A stretch of DNA of 64,000 bases, from positions 1 through 64,000 of the forward strand of contig NZ_LNYK01000010.1 of assembly GCF_001467825.1 (NCBI RefSeq), in the 5' to 3' direction. Source of the DNA: Legionella londiniensis (GTDB lineage: Bacteria; Pseudomonadota; Gammaproteobacteria; Legionellales; Legionellaceae). Position numbers and translations under genes: made by a program. Positions 17,884 to 27,822 of the stretch are shown in pieces (position 1 is the stretch's first letter; every line of letters starts with the position of its first letter). Below the pieces are notes generated by a model, which was given only the letters and a program-made list of their open reading frames with translations, was not told the DNA's origin and did no database searches.

Positions 17884-20413
17884 CCTGAATGTCTTCAATT
17901 CGCTGCATACCCACGACCCGCTCCCCAGGGCTGACATTAATTAATCTCACCCCTTGCGTATTGCGGCCGATGACTGAGATTTCGTTCACTTTAATCCGAA
18001 CCAAAGTTCCCTTATCGGTTATCAGCATGACTTCATCCTGTTCATTGACCTGCAAGGCTTTTACTGCCTTTCCATTGCGTTCGTTCACTTGAATGGAGAT
18101 GACTCCTTGCCCGCCCCTGCCAGTGATGCGGTACTCATTCAGATTTGTCCGTTTGCCATATCCAAACTCAGTTGCAGTGAGTATTGTCCCTTCTTCATTA
18201 TGAACAACAACCAGTGAAATCAGGGATTGCTTTTCTCCCAATCGAATTCCTCTGACACCTCTTGCGGTTCTGCCCATGGGACGGACATGAGATTCTTCAA
18301 AACGGATTACCTTTCCTGCATCACTGAAGAGCATAATGTCTTTGCTGCCGTCTGTAATATCCACGCCAACCAGCAAATCGTTCTCCTGCAAATCAATTGC
18401 AATAATGCCATTTGTGCGCGGCCTGCTGAAAGCATTCAAAGGGACTTTCTTAACCGTACCGTTTTTTGTTGCCATGAATACATAATATCCTTCCTGATAC
18501 TCTCTTACAGGCAACATAGCATTGATATATTCCTTTTCAGCTAGAGGCAGAACATTGACAATTGGCTTGCCGCGGGAGGTTCGGCTGGCGAGCGGCAATT
18601 CATACACTTTCAACCAGTATAGTTTGCCAAAGTTGGAAAAACATAATAATGTGTCGTGTGTGCTGGCAATAACCAACCGCTCAACAAAGTCTTCTTCCTT
18701 AACATGGGTAGCTAACTTTCCTTTTCCGCCACGGCGTTGCGCCTGATATGCAGACAGGGGCTGATATTTGACATAGCCCTGGTGCGACAGGGTAACCACG
18801 ACATCCTCTTCAGTGATCAGATCTTCAATCGTCAAATCTTCCTGAGAAGCAATGATTTCAGTACGGCGGGCATCACCGAATTGCGCTTTCATCTCAAGCA
18901 GCTCTTCACGGATAACCTGCATCAAACGCGCAGGCGACGCAAGGATTGCTAAAAGTTCCTGAATTTGCTTAAGCAACTGTTCAAATTCATTAATAATTTT
19001 ATCCTGCTCAAGGGCTGTTAAACGGTGCAGCCTTAAATCGAGTATGGCCTGAGCCTGTGCCTCAGATAAACGATAACCTTGCTCGCTAAGGCCAAACTCT
19101 TGCGGCAAATCATCCGGGCGAGAACCGAGATTAACCGTTTTTTCAAGCATGGCCTTCACCATTCCAGGACTCCAAAGCCTGGCAAGCAGCGCTTCTTTGG
19201 CATCCTGAGGTGTAGGTGATTTTTTAATGAGCTCTATCATTTCATCTATATTGGCGAGCGCTATGCCTAAACCTTCAAGAAGATGGGCACGGCTTCTTGC
19301 TTTTTTCAGCTCAAAAATACAACGGCGGGTAACCACTTCACGGCGATGCTTAATGAATGCTTCAAGAATCTCTTTCAGATTCAATGTCCTTGGCTGGCCA
19401 TCAACCAGAGCAACCATATTAATGCCGAACACATTCTGCATTTGAGTATGAGCATATAAGTTATTGAGCATCACCTCCGGAACTTCACCGCGTTTAAGCT
19501 CAATGACGACGCGCATGCCTTGCTTGTCAGATTCATCCCGTAGGCCTGAAATACCTTCCAGTTTTTTTTCACGAACCAGCTCAGCGATTCTTTCCACCAA
19601 ACGAGCTTTATTAACCTGGTAAGGCAATTCGGTAATGATGATGGCCTGCCGGCCAGTCTGTTTTTCGGTTTCAATTTCTGTACGGGCGCGAATTAATATG
19701 CGCCCGCGGCCTGTTTTATAGGCTTGTACAATTCCTGTCCGGCCATTAATCATGGCAGCGGTCGGAAAATCAGGTCCGGGAAGGATCTCCATGAGTTCAT
19801 CAATGCCGATTTGCGGGTCATCGACTAAAGCAATACATGCATTAATAAGCTCGCTGAGGTTATGCGGAGGAATATTGGTGGCCATCCCTACGGCTATGCC
19901 GGATGAACCGTTAGCAAGCAAATTGGGAATACGCGTGGGCAATACTACCGGCGCAAACTCAGTTTCATCATAATTGGGGCTGAAGTCTACCGTTTCCTTT
20001 TCAAGGTCGGCGAGCAAGGCATGGGCAAACTTTGACATTCTAACTTCTGTATAACGCATCGCCGCCGGCGCATCCCCGTCTACAGAGCCGAAGTTACCCT
20101 GCCCGTCCACCAGCATATAACGCATTGAAAAAGGCTGCGCCATGCGCACAATGGTGTCATACACGGCCGTATCGCCATGAGGATGATATTTACCGATAAC
20201 ATCCCCCACGACCCGCGCTGATTTCTTATACGGTTTATTCCAGTCATTACCGAGCTCGCTCATTGCATAAAGCACCCGCCGATGAACTGGTTTTAAACCG
20301 TCACGCACATCCGGCAAAGCACGCCCGACAATGACGCTCATCGCATAGTCAAGATAAGATTGTTTTAATTCATCTTCAATATTAACTGGTATTATTTCTC
20401 TGGCTGATACCAT
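17870..20413 (-). CDS. gyrA: DNA gyrase subunit A
   Basis: Type II topoisomerase cleavage subunit introducing negative supercoils. 847 residues: N-terminal winged helix/tower with catalytic Tyr121 ([10 protein letters not shown]), coiled coil, and a six-bladed C-terminal DNA-wrapping domain carrying the gyrase box QRRGGKGK that separates it from ParC. In the quinolone-determining region the residue equivalent to E. coli Ser83 is Thr (Thr82 here) and Asp87 is kept (Asp86). As I recall, Thr is the wild type in Legionella, so this is not read as resistance. It ends in a short acidic tail. Confidence 0.97.
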   Translation of the reverse strand: MVSAREIIPVNIEDELKQSYLDYAMSVIVGRALPDVRDGLKPVHRRVLYAMSELGNDWNKPYKKSARVVGDVIGKYHPHGDTAVYDTIVRMAQPFSMRYMLVDGQGNFGSVDGDAPAAMRYTEVRMSKFAHALLADLEKETVDFSPNYDETEFAPVVLPTRIPNLLANGSSGIAVGMATNIPPHNLSELINACIALVDDPQIGIDELMEILPGPDFPTAAMINGRTGIVQAYKTGRGRILIRARTEIETEKQTGRQAIIITELPYQVNKARLVERIAELVREKKLEGISGLRDESDKQGMRVVIELKRGEVPEVMLNNLYAHTQMQNVFGINMVALVDGQPRTLNLKEILEAFIKHRREVVTRRCIFELKKARSRAHLLEGLGIALANIDEMIELIKKSPTPQDAKEALLARLWSPGMVKAMLEKTVNLGSRPDDLPQEFGLSEQGYRLSEAQAQAILDLRLHRLTALEQDKIINEFEQLLKQIQELLAILASPARLMQVIREELLEMKAQFGDARRTEIIASQEDLTIEDLITEEDVVVTLSHQGYVKYQPLSAYQAQRRGGKGKLATHVKEEDFVERLVIASTHDTLLCFSNFGKLYWLKVYELPLASRTSRGKPIVNVLPLAEKEYINAMLPVREYQEGYYVFMATKNGTVKKVPLNAFSRPRTNGIIAIDLQENDLLVGVDITDGSKDIMLFSDAGKVIRFEESHVRPMGRTARGVRGIRLGEKQSLISLVVVHNEEGTILTATEFGYGKRTNLNEYRITGRGGQGVISIQVNERNGKAVKALQVNEQDEVMLITDKGTLVRIKVNEISVIGRNTQGVRLINVSPGERVVGMQRIEDIQDEEE

Positions 20414-20509
20414 GGCTGGGATACATCCTCACATGATCATTTAAGAATGAGATTAACTTGCTAAGGATAGCACGATAAGCTATAAGAAGTCAGCTCATGC
20501 AAGAAGTTG

Positions 20510-21382
20510 TTACTGATTTTTGAGTTGTAATACAATGGGCAATGCTTTTGCAATCATTCCATCCATAAGCTCATGAACATTCGTCGCAAACGCTCCAGTT
20601 TGACGATTGGCCAAGGCAAGGCTTAATGATAAGCAGCGGTGTCCCAGCAGCTTTCCAAATCCCAGCAACGCTGCAGTTTCCATTTCAAAATTGACAATTT
20701 TTAGACCGGCAATTTTGAAATGAGCCAATTTTTCTAGTAATTGCGGAAATCTCAAGGGAGCGCGAACTTGCCTTCCTTGCGGGCCATAAAAACCGCCACA
20801 GGTTGCCGTGATTCCTGTTGTACCGAGATGGGAAAATTGCTTTAACAACCATAAATCTGCTTCAGCGAGATAAAATGGTCCGGATTCATTTGCCAGATAG
20901 AGTTCCATTTCGCGATGCAATTCGCCAAGCTGGATTGAATAATCATATTTATAATAATCAAATAATGAGTCAAAACCGACAGCATATTGCGTAAGGTAGA
21001 TATCGCCTGGCTGACAGGACATCTGTAATCCGCCCGATGTCCCAAGGCGTATGACAGTCAGCTTTTGCGGATGCGAATAAGGCGTTCGGGCTTTTAGATC
21101 AATATTAACCAGCGCATCGAGCTCATTCATGACAATATCGATATTCGGAACCCCGATTCCTGTAGATAATACGCTTAATCGCTTGGCGCCAATATATCCA
21201 GTGTGGGTCACAAATTCACGATGTGATCTTTCTGTTTCTATCTTGTCAAAATGCCTGCTCACCTGGGCAACACGTCCTGGATCGCCTACTGTAATCACTG
21301 TATCTGCCAATTCTTCAGGAAGTAAATCCAGATGATAAACCGCACCTCTTTCGTTTAAAGGTAATTCAGCTTCAGAAATCAT
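20510..21382 (-). CDS. Nucleoside phosphorylase, uridine-phosphorylase-like
   Basis: PNP/UDP family 1 phosphorylase of 290 residues. Visible are the phosphate-binding GDPGR (about residue 33), ERSHREFVTHTG, STGIG, RLGTSGGL, and NFEMETAALLG near residue 235, which binds ribose. These place it among uridine phosphorylase/MTAN-like enzymes, closer to uridine phosphorylase. The substrate is not certain: uridine, other nucleosides or AMP-type substrates are possible. It is separated from gyrA by about 96 bases and divergent from gltA. Confidence 0.8.
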   Translation of the reverse strand: MISEAELPLNERGAVYHLDLLPEELADTVITVGDPGRVAQVSRHFDKIETERSHREFVTHTGYIGAKRLSVLSTGIGVPNIDIVMNELDALVNIDLKARTPYSHPQKLTVIRLGTSGGLQMSCQPGDIYLTQYAVGFDSLFDYYKYDYSIQLGELHREMELYLANESGPFYLAEADLWLLKQFSHLGTTGITATCGGFYGPQGRQVRAPLRFPQLLEKLAHFKIAGLKIVNFEMETAALLGFGKLLGHRCLSLSLALANRQTGAFATNVHELMDGMIAKALPIVLQLKNQ

Positions 21383-21467
21383 GTTATTAAATAAATTGAC
21401 TGTGAAATGTCATTTTTATATAGTTCTCGGCAATATTGCAAGACTGCAAATATCACAAAGATAATTT

Positions 21468-21551
21468 GCCAGCGTCAGATTTACTTTTATGTAAAATAAG
21501 CTACCCTATTCTTCATTCTATTGAATAATCTCCGTCTGACGATTTGCTGGC
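21468..21551 (+). promoter_or_regulatory. Long imperfect stem upstream of gltA
   Basis: GCCAGC-GTCAGA (21468-21479) is complementary to TCTGAC-GATTT-GCTGGC (21535-21551): twelve pairs interrupted only by a five-base bulge on the right arm, closing a 55-base loop that itself contains TTTAC/GTAAA. The right arm ends just before the gltA ribosome site (ACAGGAG, about 21563-21569). It could be an untranslated-leader structure or a pair of factor-binding half-sites; no known riboswitch is recognised. The remaining part of the gap to the divergent phosphorylase is AT-rich. Confidence 0.45.
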
Positions 21552-21575
21552 AGCCCTAATTTAACAGGAGTCCAT

Positions 21576-22847
21576 ATGACACAAGATACTGCAAAATTGA
21601 CATTGCCTGGGCATGACCCAATCGATTTACCCATTTTAACCCCGACCCTCGGGAAAAAAGTTATAGACGTAAATGATCTTGGATCCCATGGTGTGTTTAC
21701 GTTCGATCCAGGCTTTGTCTCCACAGCTTCCTGCGAATCAAAGATCACATTTATTGACGGTGAGAAAGGCGTATTGCTTTATCGTGGCTATCCTATTGAG
21801 CAGCTGGCTGAAAAAAAGGACTTTCTTGATGTAAGCTATTTGTTGCTGAATGGCGAACTTCCCGATAAAAACGAAAAGACAAAATTCAACAGCTTAATTA
21901 ATAACCATACCATGGTACATCAACAAATGTATCAATTTTTAAATGGATTTCGACGTGATGCGCACCCAATGGCGATTATGGTCGGCATCGTCGGTGCATT
22001 ATCAGCGTTTTACCATGAGTCAATGGATCTGAATAATCAAAACGATCGCTATACCGCTGCCGTTCGTCTAATTGCAAAAATGCCAACCATGGCTGCCATG
22101 AGCTACAAATACTCAATAGGACAGCCTTATATGTATCCGCAAAATAAAATGTCTTATGCAGAAAATTTTCTGCACATGATGTTTGGCGTTCCCACAGAAG
22201 CGACCACACCCGACCCGGTCATTGTCAAAGCAATGGATACTATTTTTACACTGCATGCTGATCATGAACAAAATGCCTCTACCTCCACCGTGAGGCTGGC
22301 TGGCTCAACAGGAGCCAATCCTTTTGCCTGTATTTCTGCCGGCATTGGCGCTTTATGGGGACCTGCACATGGCGGAGCCAATGAAGCGTGTTTAAACATG
22401 CTTCGCGAAATTGGCGATGTAAGCCGAATCAATCAATATATTAAGCGCGCCAAAGACAAAGATGATCCGTTCCGTTTAATGGGCTTTGGACACCGCGTTT
22501 ATAAAAGCTACGATCCCCGTGCCAAGGTCATGCGCGAAACATGCCACAATGTTTTAAAAGCTGTTGATGCTCATAATGAGCCTTTATTCAAATTGGCTAT
22601 GGAATTGGAACGGATCGCATTGGAAGACGATTATTTCGTTGAGAAAAAATTATATCCCAATGTGGATTTTTACTCAGGGATCACACTCAGCGCAATTGGT
22701 ATACCTACCAATATGTTTACTGTTATTTTTGCGCTGGCGCGAACTGTGGGCTGGATGTCCCACTGGATGGAAATGACAGCAAGCAAATCACGAATCGGCA
22801 GACCGCGCCAATTATATACTGGCGAGAAACAAAGGGACGTGGAATAA
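21576..22847 (+). CDS. gltA: Type II citrate synthase
   Basis: Condenses oxaloacetate and acetyl-CoA, entry to the TCA cycle. 423 residues with the N-terminal domain typical of the NADH-regulated hexameric form. Catalytic residues are visible: His265 in GPAHGGANE, the following GFGHRVYK His (about 305) and Asp in NVDFYSG (about 363), plus [13 protein letters not shown]. Strong AGGAG ribosome site. The gene stands alone, preceded and followed by unusual inverted repeats. Confidence 0.96.
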   Translation: MTQDTAKLTLPGHDPIDLPILTPTLGKKVIDVNDLGSHGVFTFDPGFVSTASCESKITFIDGEKGVLLYRGYPIEQLAEKKDFLDVSYLLLNGELPDKNEKTKFNSLINNHTMVHQQMYQFLNGFRRDAHPMAIMVGIVGALSAFYHESMDLNNQNDRYTAAVRLIAKMPTMAAMSYKYSIGQPYMYPQNKMSYAENFLHMMFGVPTEATTPDPVIVKAMDTIFTLHADHEQNASTSTVRLAGSTGANPFACISAGIGALWGPAHGGANEACLNMLREIGDVSRINQYIKRAKDKDDPFRLMGFGHRVYKSYDPRAKVMRETCHNVLKAVDAHNEPLFKLAMELERIALEDDYFVEKKLYPNVDFYSGITLSAIGIPTNMFTVIFALARTVGWMSHWMEMTASKSRIGRPRQLYTGEKQRDVE

Positions 22848-22858
22848 TGATTTTCCCG

Positions 22859-22908
22859 CATCTTTTCTGATTCAGAAAAATTATGTGCTCCTCGGGTCAG
22901 AAAAGATG
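22859..22908 (+). terminator. Competing inverted repeats downstream of gltA
   Basis: CATCTTTTCTGA (22859-22870) pairs perfectly with TCAGAAAAGATG (22897-22908) over 12 bases, but its last eight bases also pair with the adjacent TCAGAAAA (22872-22879). The two hairpins are mutually exclusive. There is no U-tract, so this is a weak terminator or an attenuator-like element between gltA and the small gene at 22954. Confidence 0.4.
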
Positions 22909-22953
22909 TAGAAATACGTAAGGAAAACTTTTAAACCCGGTTATCAGGCGAAT

Positions 22954-23352
22954 ATGAAAAAAACAATCGTTGAAATTTATGCGCTTGCAGTATGTTTCTT
23001 CACCATTATTTGTTTTTCATTCACAATCGTTTTTATGGCATATAATATTATCCGCGCTCTTGCCCCTTCATTCACAATCAGCGCATGGCAGTATGCAGAA
23101 TATCAATCAAACGAACAATTTTGCAGTGGCGGAATAGTAACTTTTGATTCTGGTTCCAATAAATCAACTTCTAAATGTGGGGATAAATCTCCAGAAGAAA
23201 TAACGAAATTAAGATTGAAAGCCTATACAAATGTGCTTGCTATAGAACAAAAAACCGCCATGCAAAATATAATTTATGCCTTGATTCTCTTACTCACCAT
23301 CATGTTCATATATGTTTCCCATTGGCGCATCGCACGCAAGGCACGGCAATAA
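22954..23352 (+). CDS. Small two-helix membrane protein of unknown function
   Basis: Not recognised. 132 residues: an N-terminal hydrophobic helix (about 8-37), an extracytoplasmic stretch of roughly 65 residues with two cysteines (in QFCSGG and SKCGD) that could form a disulfide, a second helix (about 104-122), and a short basic tail (HWRIARKARQ). No ribosome site of note (GAATATG context). It lies alone between gltA and the pyruvate dehydrogenase genes. The 160 bases after it include a GGGGGA/TCCCCC hairpin (23390-23410) without a U-tract. Confidence 0.6.
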   Translation: MKKTIVEIYALAVCFFTIICFSFTIVFMAYNIIRALAPSFTISAWQYAEYQSNEQFCSGGIVTFDSGSNKSTSKCGDKSPEEITKLRLKAYTNVLAIEQKTAMQNIIYALILLLTIMFIYVSHWRIARKARQ

Positions 23353-23513
23353 TAATTCACAAGCAGACTTATCACGAAATGCAGGCAGCGGGGGATGTCT
23401 TGATTCCCCCATATTGCGCCATGCCAATATAGGCTATCGTGTATGCAAATAGCTGGTTTTTAATAAAAATAATGAGTATTCTATGGCGGTGTTTAGCTTA
23501 ATGGAGATAAGCC

Positions 23514-24587
23514 GTGACAATTGTGGCAAGTTTTGAAATACCTTACCGCCAACTGCTTGATAAGCATGGCAAGTTATTAGGCCCCCTCCCTGCTTTTGCG
23601 CAAAAACATTCTACATTGATTGAATTATACAGGATGATGGTCCTGACTCGAACATTTGACAAGAAGGCGATAGCTCTGCAGCGTACCGGAAAGATGGGAA
23701 CCTATGCCCCTATCAATGGTCAGGAAGCGATATCCACTGCAATTGGCCATGCCTTAAAACCCGAGGATATCCTTGTACCTTACTACCGAGACTATGCAGC
23801 TCAGTTCCAGCGCGGCGTTAAAATGTCTGAAATCCTAAGCTACTGGGGTGGAGATGAACGCGGCAGTGATTTTGCCTGCCATTCTCAGGACTTGCCCATC
23901 TGCGTTCCAATTGCGTCACAATGCCTTCATGCAGCAGGCATTGCTTTTGCATTTAAGCATCGCAAAGAGCAACGTGTGGCTCTGGTGACCATTGGGGAAG
24001 GCGGAACATCGGAAGGAGATTTTTATGAAGCGATGAATGCTGCCGGCAATTGGAATTTGCCTGTTGTATTTGTGGTTAATAACAATCATTGGGCTATCTC
24101 GGTTCCAGTAGAAAAGCAAACAGGAGCAAAAACCATAGCCCAAAAAGCAATTGCTGCGGGATTCGCAGGCATCCAGGTCGACGGAAACGATATTCTTGCG
24201 ACTCGTCAGGTTGTTGAAGAAGCAATTGAGAAAGCAAGAAGCGGTGCTGGACCGACACTGATTGAAGCCCTGACCTACCGGCTATGTGATCATACGACTG
24301 CGGACGATGCAACAAGATACCAGCCCAAAGAAGAGGTAGAGCAGGCATTAACCAACGAGCCCATCAGTCGGTTTAAACAATTTCTGTTACATGAAAATAT
24401 CTTAAACGCTGAAGAAGATAAAAAGCTGCACGATGACTGCGCCAAAGAAGTTCAAAAGTCTGTGGAAGAATATTTAAATCGCACACCGCAATCAATCAGC
24501 AGTGCTTTTGATTATCACTTTGCAACTGAGCCTGATTATTTAATTGAGCAAAAAGCAATTGCCATGGAGGAAGCAAATAATGCCTGA
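23514..24587 (+). CDS. pdhA: Pyruvate dehydrogenase E1 component, alpha subunit
   Basis: Thiamine-diphosphate dependent decarboxylase subunit of the heterotetrameric E1. 357 residues from a GTG start. The TPP/Mg motif runs GEGGTSEGDF ... VVNNNHWAIS (about residues 163-198). The sequence resembles E1alpha of pyruvate/branched-chain 2-oxo acid complexes; the N-terminus and a cluster without an E3 gene fit pyruvate, but branched-chain substrate cannot be excluded by eye. It overlaps the beta-subunit gene by 8 bases. Confidence 0.88.
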   Translation: MTIVASFEIPYRQLLDKHGKLLGPLPAFAQKHSTLIELYRMMVLTRTFDKKAIALQRTGKMGTYAPINGQEAISTAIGHALKPEDILVPYYRDYAAQFQRGVKMSEILSYWGGDERGSDFACHSQDLPICVPIASQCLHAAGIAFAFKHRKEQRVALVTIGEGGTSEGDFYEAMNAAGNWNLPVVFVVNNNHWAISVPVEKQTGAKTIAQKAIAAGFAGIQVDGNDILATRQVVEEAIEKARSGAGPTLIEALTYRLCDHTTADDATRYQPKEEVEQALTNEPISRFKQFLLHENILNAEEDKKLHDDCAKEVQKSVEEYLNRTPQSISSAFDYHFATEPDYLIEQKAIAMEEANNA

Positions 24588-25554
24588 TATTACCCTGGTT
24601 GAAGCAGTGACGCAGGCACTTGCCTATGAACTGGCGCATGATGAAAACGTGTTGGTCTTCGGCGAGGACGTGGGGAAAAACGGAGGAGTATTCCGAGCGA
24701 CTGAAGGATTGCAAAAGCGATTCGGAGAAGAGCGTGTTTTTGACTCTCCTTTAGCGGAATCAATGATTGCCGGACTGGCTATTGGCATGTCTTTGCAGGG
24801 ATTAAAACCAGTCGCTGAATTTCAATTCATGGGTTTTATTTATCCCGCAATGAACCAGATAATTTCTCATGCAGCCAGGATGCGTAATCGAACGAGAGGC
24901 CGCCTACATTGCCCTCTTGTTTTTCGAGCGCCATTTGGCGGCGGTATCCGCGCGCCTGAGCATCATTCTGAAAGTACGGAAGCTTTATTTGCTCATATTC
25001 CCGGCTTGCAAGTGGTTATCCCTTCCTCTCCCAAACGAGCTTATGGCTTATTGCTCGCCGCGATAAGAAATCCGGATCCCGTCATATTCCTTGAACCCAA
25101 GCGGATTTATCGGCTTGTTAAACAGCCCGTTGAGGATAATGGGGAAGCCTTGCCAATTGGAAAATGCTTTATTTTACAAGAAGGAACTGACGTAACGCTT
25201 GTTAGCTGGGGAGCAAGCATCCATGAAACCCTGCAGGCAGCAAAACAGCTAAATGAAGAAGGCATATCGTGTGAAGTGATTGATGTCGCTTCAATCAAGC
25301 CACTTGATATAGATACAATTTTAGCTTCTGTAGAAAAAACCGGGCGATGCGTTGTCATTCATGAAGGGGCAAAAACCTGCGGCGTTGGCGCAGAAATCAG
25401 CGCACAAATCATGGAAAATTGTATGCCGGATCTGATTGCTCCTGTACAGCGGGTCACTGGCTATGACATCGTAATGCCATATTTTCAATTGGAAAAGCAC
25501 TATCTGCCCAGCGTCAAGCGCATCAAAGACAGTGTTATGATCATAATGGAGTAA
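24580..25554 (+). CDS. pdhB: Pyruvate dehydrogenase E1 component, beta subunit
   Basis: 324 residues from the ATG at 24580, which has GGAGGA upstream; an in-frame longer start lies within pdhA and lacks a ribosome site. E1beta features are present: FGEDVGKNGGVFRAT, the FDSPLAE segment, HAARMRNRTRG, and a transketolase C-terminal domain with EGAKTCGVGAEI. It pairs with E1alpha to form the TPP site, and is followed after 2 bases by the E2 gene. Confidence 0.9.
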   Translation: MPDITLVEAVTQALAYELAHDENVLVFGEDVGKNGGVFRATEGLQKRFGEERVFDSPLAESMIAGLAIGMSLQGLKPVAEFQFMGFIYPAMNQIISHAARMRNRTRGRLHCPLVFRAPFGGGIRAPEHHSESTEALFAHIPGLQVVIPSSPKRAYGLLLAAIRNPDPVIFLEPKRIYRLVKQPVEDNGEALPIGKCFILQEGTDVTLVSWGASIHETLQAAKQLNEEGISCEVIDVASIKPLDIDTILASVEKTGRCVVIHEGAKTCGVGAEISAQIMENCMPDLIAPVQRVTGYDIVMPYFQLEKHYLPSVKRIKDSVMIIME

Positions 25555-25556
25555 GC

Positions 25557-26675
25557 ATGAATATATTTAATTTACCCGATTTGGGCGAAGGTTTGCCAGA
25601 TGCAGAAATTCATGAATGGTTTGTCAAGGAAGGTGATCATGTAAAAGCCGATCAACCTTTGGTATCGATGGAAACCGCAAAGGCTGTTGTTGATGTTCCA
25701 AGTCCACAAGATGGCGTGGTTATTAAATTCTTTGGAAAACCAGGCGATGTTATTAAAACCGGCGAACCCCTGGTTGCATTTGCAGCAGAAGAAGAAAAAA
25801 CCAGGGACAAAGGCACTGTTGTTGGCAATCTCGAAGAAAGCAGCGACATCAGCGAGGATAATTTTATCATTGGCGGTTCCAGCGATACCCGCTTAAGAAT
25901 GAAAACAACCCCGGCGGTTCGGATTCTCGCTAAAAAACTGGGCATAGATCTTGCCAGAGTCAAAGGCACAGGAGAAAAAGGTCTTATCACACGTGAAGAT
26001 GTACAGAAAGAGGCGGACAAACAATCAAAACCTCCGGAAGGATTTGAACCGCTGCGCGGTGTTCGCCGTGCCATGTTAACCAGCATGACCCAATCGCACA
26101 GGGAGGTGGTACCTGTTAGTATTTTTGATGAGGCAGATATTGAATGCTGGCCATCGCAAAGTGATATTACGGTGCGCTTGATTCGTGCCATTGTTTATGC
26201 CTGTAAACAAGAGCCCGCATTAAATGCCTGGTTTAGCGCTGAACATGCTGCGAGACGTTGTTTTAATGAAGTCCATCTGGGGCTCGCCATGGATACGGAA
26301 GATGGCCTTTTTGTTCCTGTCATTCATGACGCTGCAAATCAAACGGATGAAGAGTTAAGACGGATAATTGATGAGTACAAAAATACAGTGCGCGAACGTT
26401 CAGTTCCAGGTGAAAAACTCAAAGGGGCTACTATCACGCTTTCCAATTTTGGCAAGTTTGCGGGTCGTTTTGCAAGTCCCATCATTGTGCCGCCTACAGT
26501 CGCCATTCTTGCAGTCGGGCGACTATATCGGGGAGCTGTGAATCACGATGACAGGGTCGCTGTACATCGGCTTTTGCCTTTATCTCTCAGTTTTGATCAT
26601 CGTGCCGTAACTGGCGGAGAAGCTACTCGCTTTTTGGGAGCAGTAATAAGCGCCTTACAAAAATCTGAATCGTAA
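25557..26675 (+). CDS. pdhC: Dihydrolipoamide acetyltransferase (E2)
   Basis: Core acyltransferase of the 2-oxo acid dehydrogenase complex, 372 residues. One lipoyl domain (1-78) carries lipoyl-Lys42 in ETAKAVVD; a linker leads to a peripheral subunit-binding domain (TPAVRILAKKLGID, about 116-150) and the catalytic domain. The catalytic motif reads DHRAVTGG: His348 is present but the usual HxxxDG Asp is Thr352. Variation at this position occurs in other E2 proteins. No dihydrolipoamide dehydrogenase follows; E3 must come from elsewhere. Confidence 0.9.
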   Translation: MNIFNLPDLGEGLPDAEIHEWFVKEGDHVKADQPLVSMETAKAVVDVPSPQDGVVIKFFGKPGDVIKTGEPLVAFAAEEEKTRDKGTVVGNLEESSDISEDNFIIGGSSDTRLRMKTTPAVRILAKKLGIDLARVKGTGEKGLITREDVQKEADKQSKPPEGFEPLRGVRRAMLTSMTQSHREVVPVSIFDEADIECWPSQSDITVRLIRAIVYACKQEPALNAWFSAEHAARRCFNEVHLGLAMDTEDGLFVPVIHDAANQTDEELRRIIDEYKNTVRERSVPGEKLKGATITLSNFGKFAGRFASPIIVPPTVAILAVGRLYRGAVNHDDRVAVHRLLPLSLSFDHRAVTGGEATRFLGAVISALQKSES

Positions 26676-26682
26676 CATTGTG

Positions 26683-26715
26683 AATGCCTCACTGCCTGGA
26701 AAGTGAGGCATTTTA
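26683..26715 (+). terminator. Rho-independent terminator of the pdh operon
   Basis: Eleven-base stem AATGCCTCACT / AGTGAGGCATT (26683-26693 with 26702-26712), eight-base loop, followed by TTT. It starts 8 bases after the E2 stop. Confidence 0.85.
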
Positions 26716-26734
26716 AAATTAAACCTGTTTTTCT

Positions 26735-27793
26735 CTATACGCTAAGGTTTGTGCTCACTTCAGTAGTTGAACTCTCTTCTTCTTTTTTATCTTGATTTTT
26801 GGAGTCATTATTCTCTTTTGGCTCATTCTGGATTAGATTTTGGCTGGAATGACTGCTTTCAGTAATATTTGTTTGTTTTTCTTGATTTGAAAGTTCTTTT
26901 CTCTTTCCATCAATAATGTCTTGAGCTGCTTGAACCAAATAGTCATTTAACGATCCAAACGATTTTTTATGTTTCTCACATAATTGTTTGTTGTCTTGGA
27001 TCAATTGATCAATACTCAGCAAAATGATTTCTTTAACAGCTTCTCTGTATCCTTTATGATTCTGTCCATCAAGCAGCACGCTTAAAACATTTTGTTCTTT
27101 TTGTACTGTTTCCTTAAGCATTGAGACATCAATGCGCCTTGCATATTGAGCATAGAGGTTAAGAACTTCGAGTTGGGCGGTGTTGTATTCTTTGTGATCT
27201 TCGCCAGAAGCCAACACTTCCAGAATCTTTTTACAGGTTTTAATGCGTTCACTTAACAGTGTTTCTTTATTTTTCCGTACCAGATTGTTATCCGTGATTT
27301 TTGGATTGCTCAAAAGACCCTCTTCTGCCTCTAATTTACGGGCAATATTTAACGCAAAGTAACGGGCAGCATGATAGAGAAACAAATTGAGCGGTTCATT
27401 ATTATCAGGTACATCTAATAAGTTTTCTTCATTAAGTTTTTCATATAATTTTATTTCCATTGTTAAAAGTGTTGAAAGGGCATTACCGCTGTTCCCTTCA
27501 TCATAATTCTTTTCACTGCTTTTTTTTGACAGTTCTTTTTGGCATGTCTCTATTAAATTTGTAATGTTAGTTGCCGCCGTATAATCATCATGGTTATCTT
27601 CAATTTCTTTAATTTTGCTTTTTAAAGCATTTAATTGCTCACGCTTGGTTTCTGATAAGGCAAAATCCCTGCCATATCCAAAAAAATAAAGCGCATAATT
27701 AGATAAGGAATAATCCAATTGCTTTGTTGTTTTTGTGACTTTATCAATTTCTTCCGTAATAATATTCTGAATAATTGTACGATATATAGTCAT
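26735..27793 (-). CDS. Helical-repeat protein, candidate secreted effector
   Basis: Not recognised by family. 352 residues, hydrophilic, mostly predicted helical. Three stretches (about residues 57-85, 186-215 and 233-262) share a pattern of a hydrophobic helix, then (D/N)H(K/D)xY and a second helix, suggesting an internal repeat. The last 50 residues are disordered, Ser/Asn/Gln-rich, and end with KKEEESSTTE followed by small polar residues: this matches the E-block C-terminal signal reported for Dot/Icm substrates in Legionella. No signal peptide or membrane helix. It has its own promoter (27823-27850) and an AAGGAG ribosome site. A Dot/Icm effector is my inference; activity unknown. Confidence 0.6.
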   Translation of the reverse strand: MTIYRTIIQNIITEEIDKVTKTTKQLDYSLSNYALYFFGYGRDFALSETKREQLNALKSKIKEIEDNHDDYTAATNITNLIETCQKELSKKSSEKNYDEGNSGNALSTLLTMEIKLYEKLNEENLLDVPDNNEPLNLFLYHAARYFALNIARKLEAEEGLLSNPKITDNNLVRKNKETLLSERIKTCKKILEVLASGEDHKEYNTAQLEVLNLYAQYARRIDVSMLKETVQKEQNVLSVLLDGQNHKGYREAVKEIILLSIDQLIQDNKQLCEKHKKSFGSLNDYLVQAAQDIIDGKRKELSNQEKQTNITESSHSSQNLIQNEPKENNDSKNQDKKEEESSTTEVSTNLSV

Positions 27794-27822
27794 GGATACT
27801 CTCCTTAGTAAGCAGCTTTTCT

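Noticed and set aside
17884-17937. 18-residue N-terminal extension of serC
   Set aside because: It lies entirely within the gyrA 3' end and precedes the conserved RPYNFGAGP opening; the ATG at 17883 is the normal family start.
19000-20413. GyrA Thr at the Ser83-equivalent as a quinolone resistance mutation
   Set aside because: Thr is, to my knowledge, the wild-type residue in Legionella and several other gammaproteobacteria, and Asp87-equivalent is unchanged.
23390-23410. GGGGGA/TCCCCC hairpin before pdhA as a terminator
   Set aside because: Only six pairs and no U-tract; recorded in the neighbouring entry but not called.
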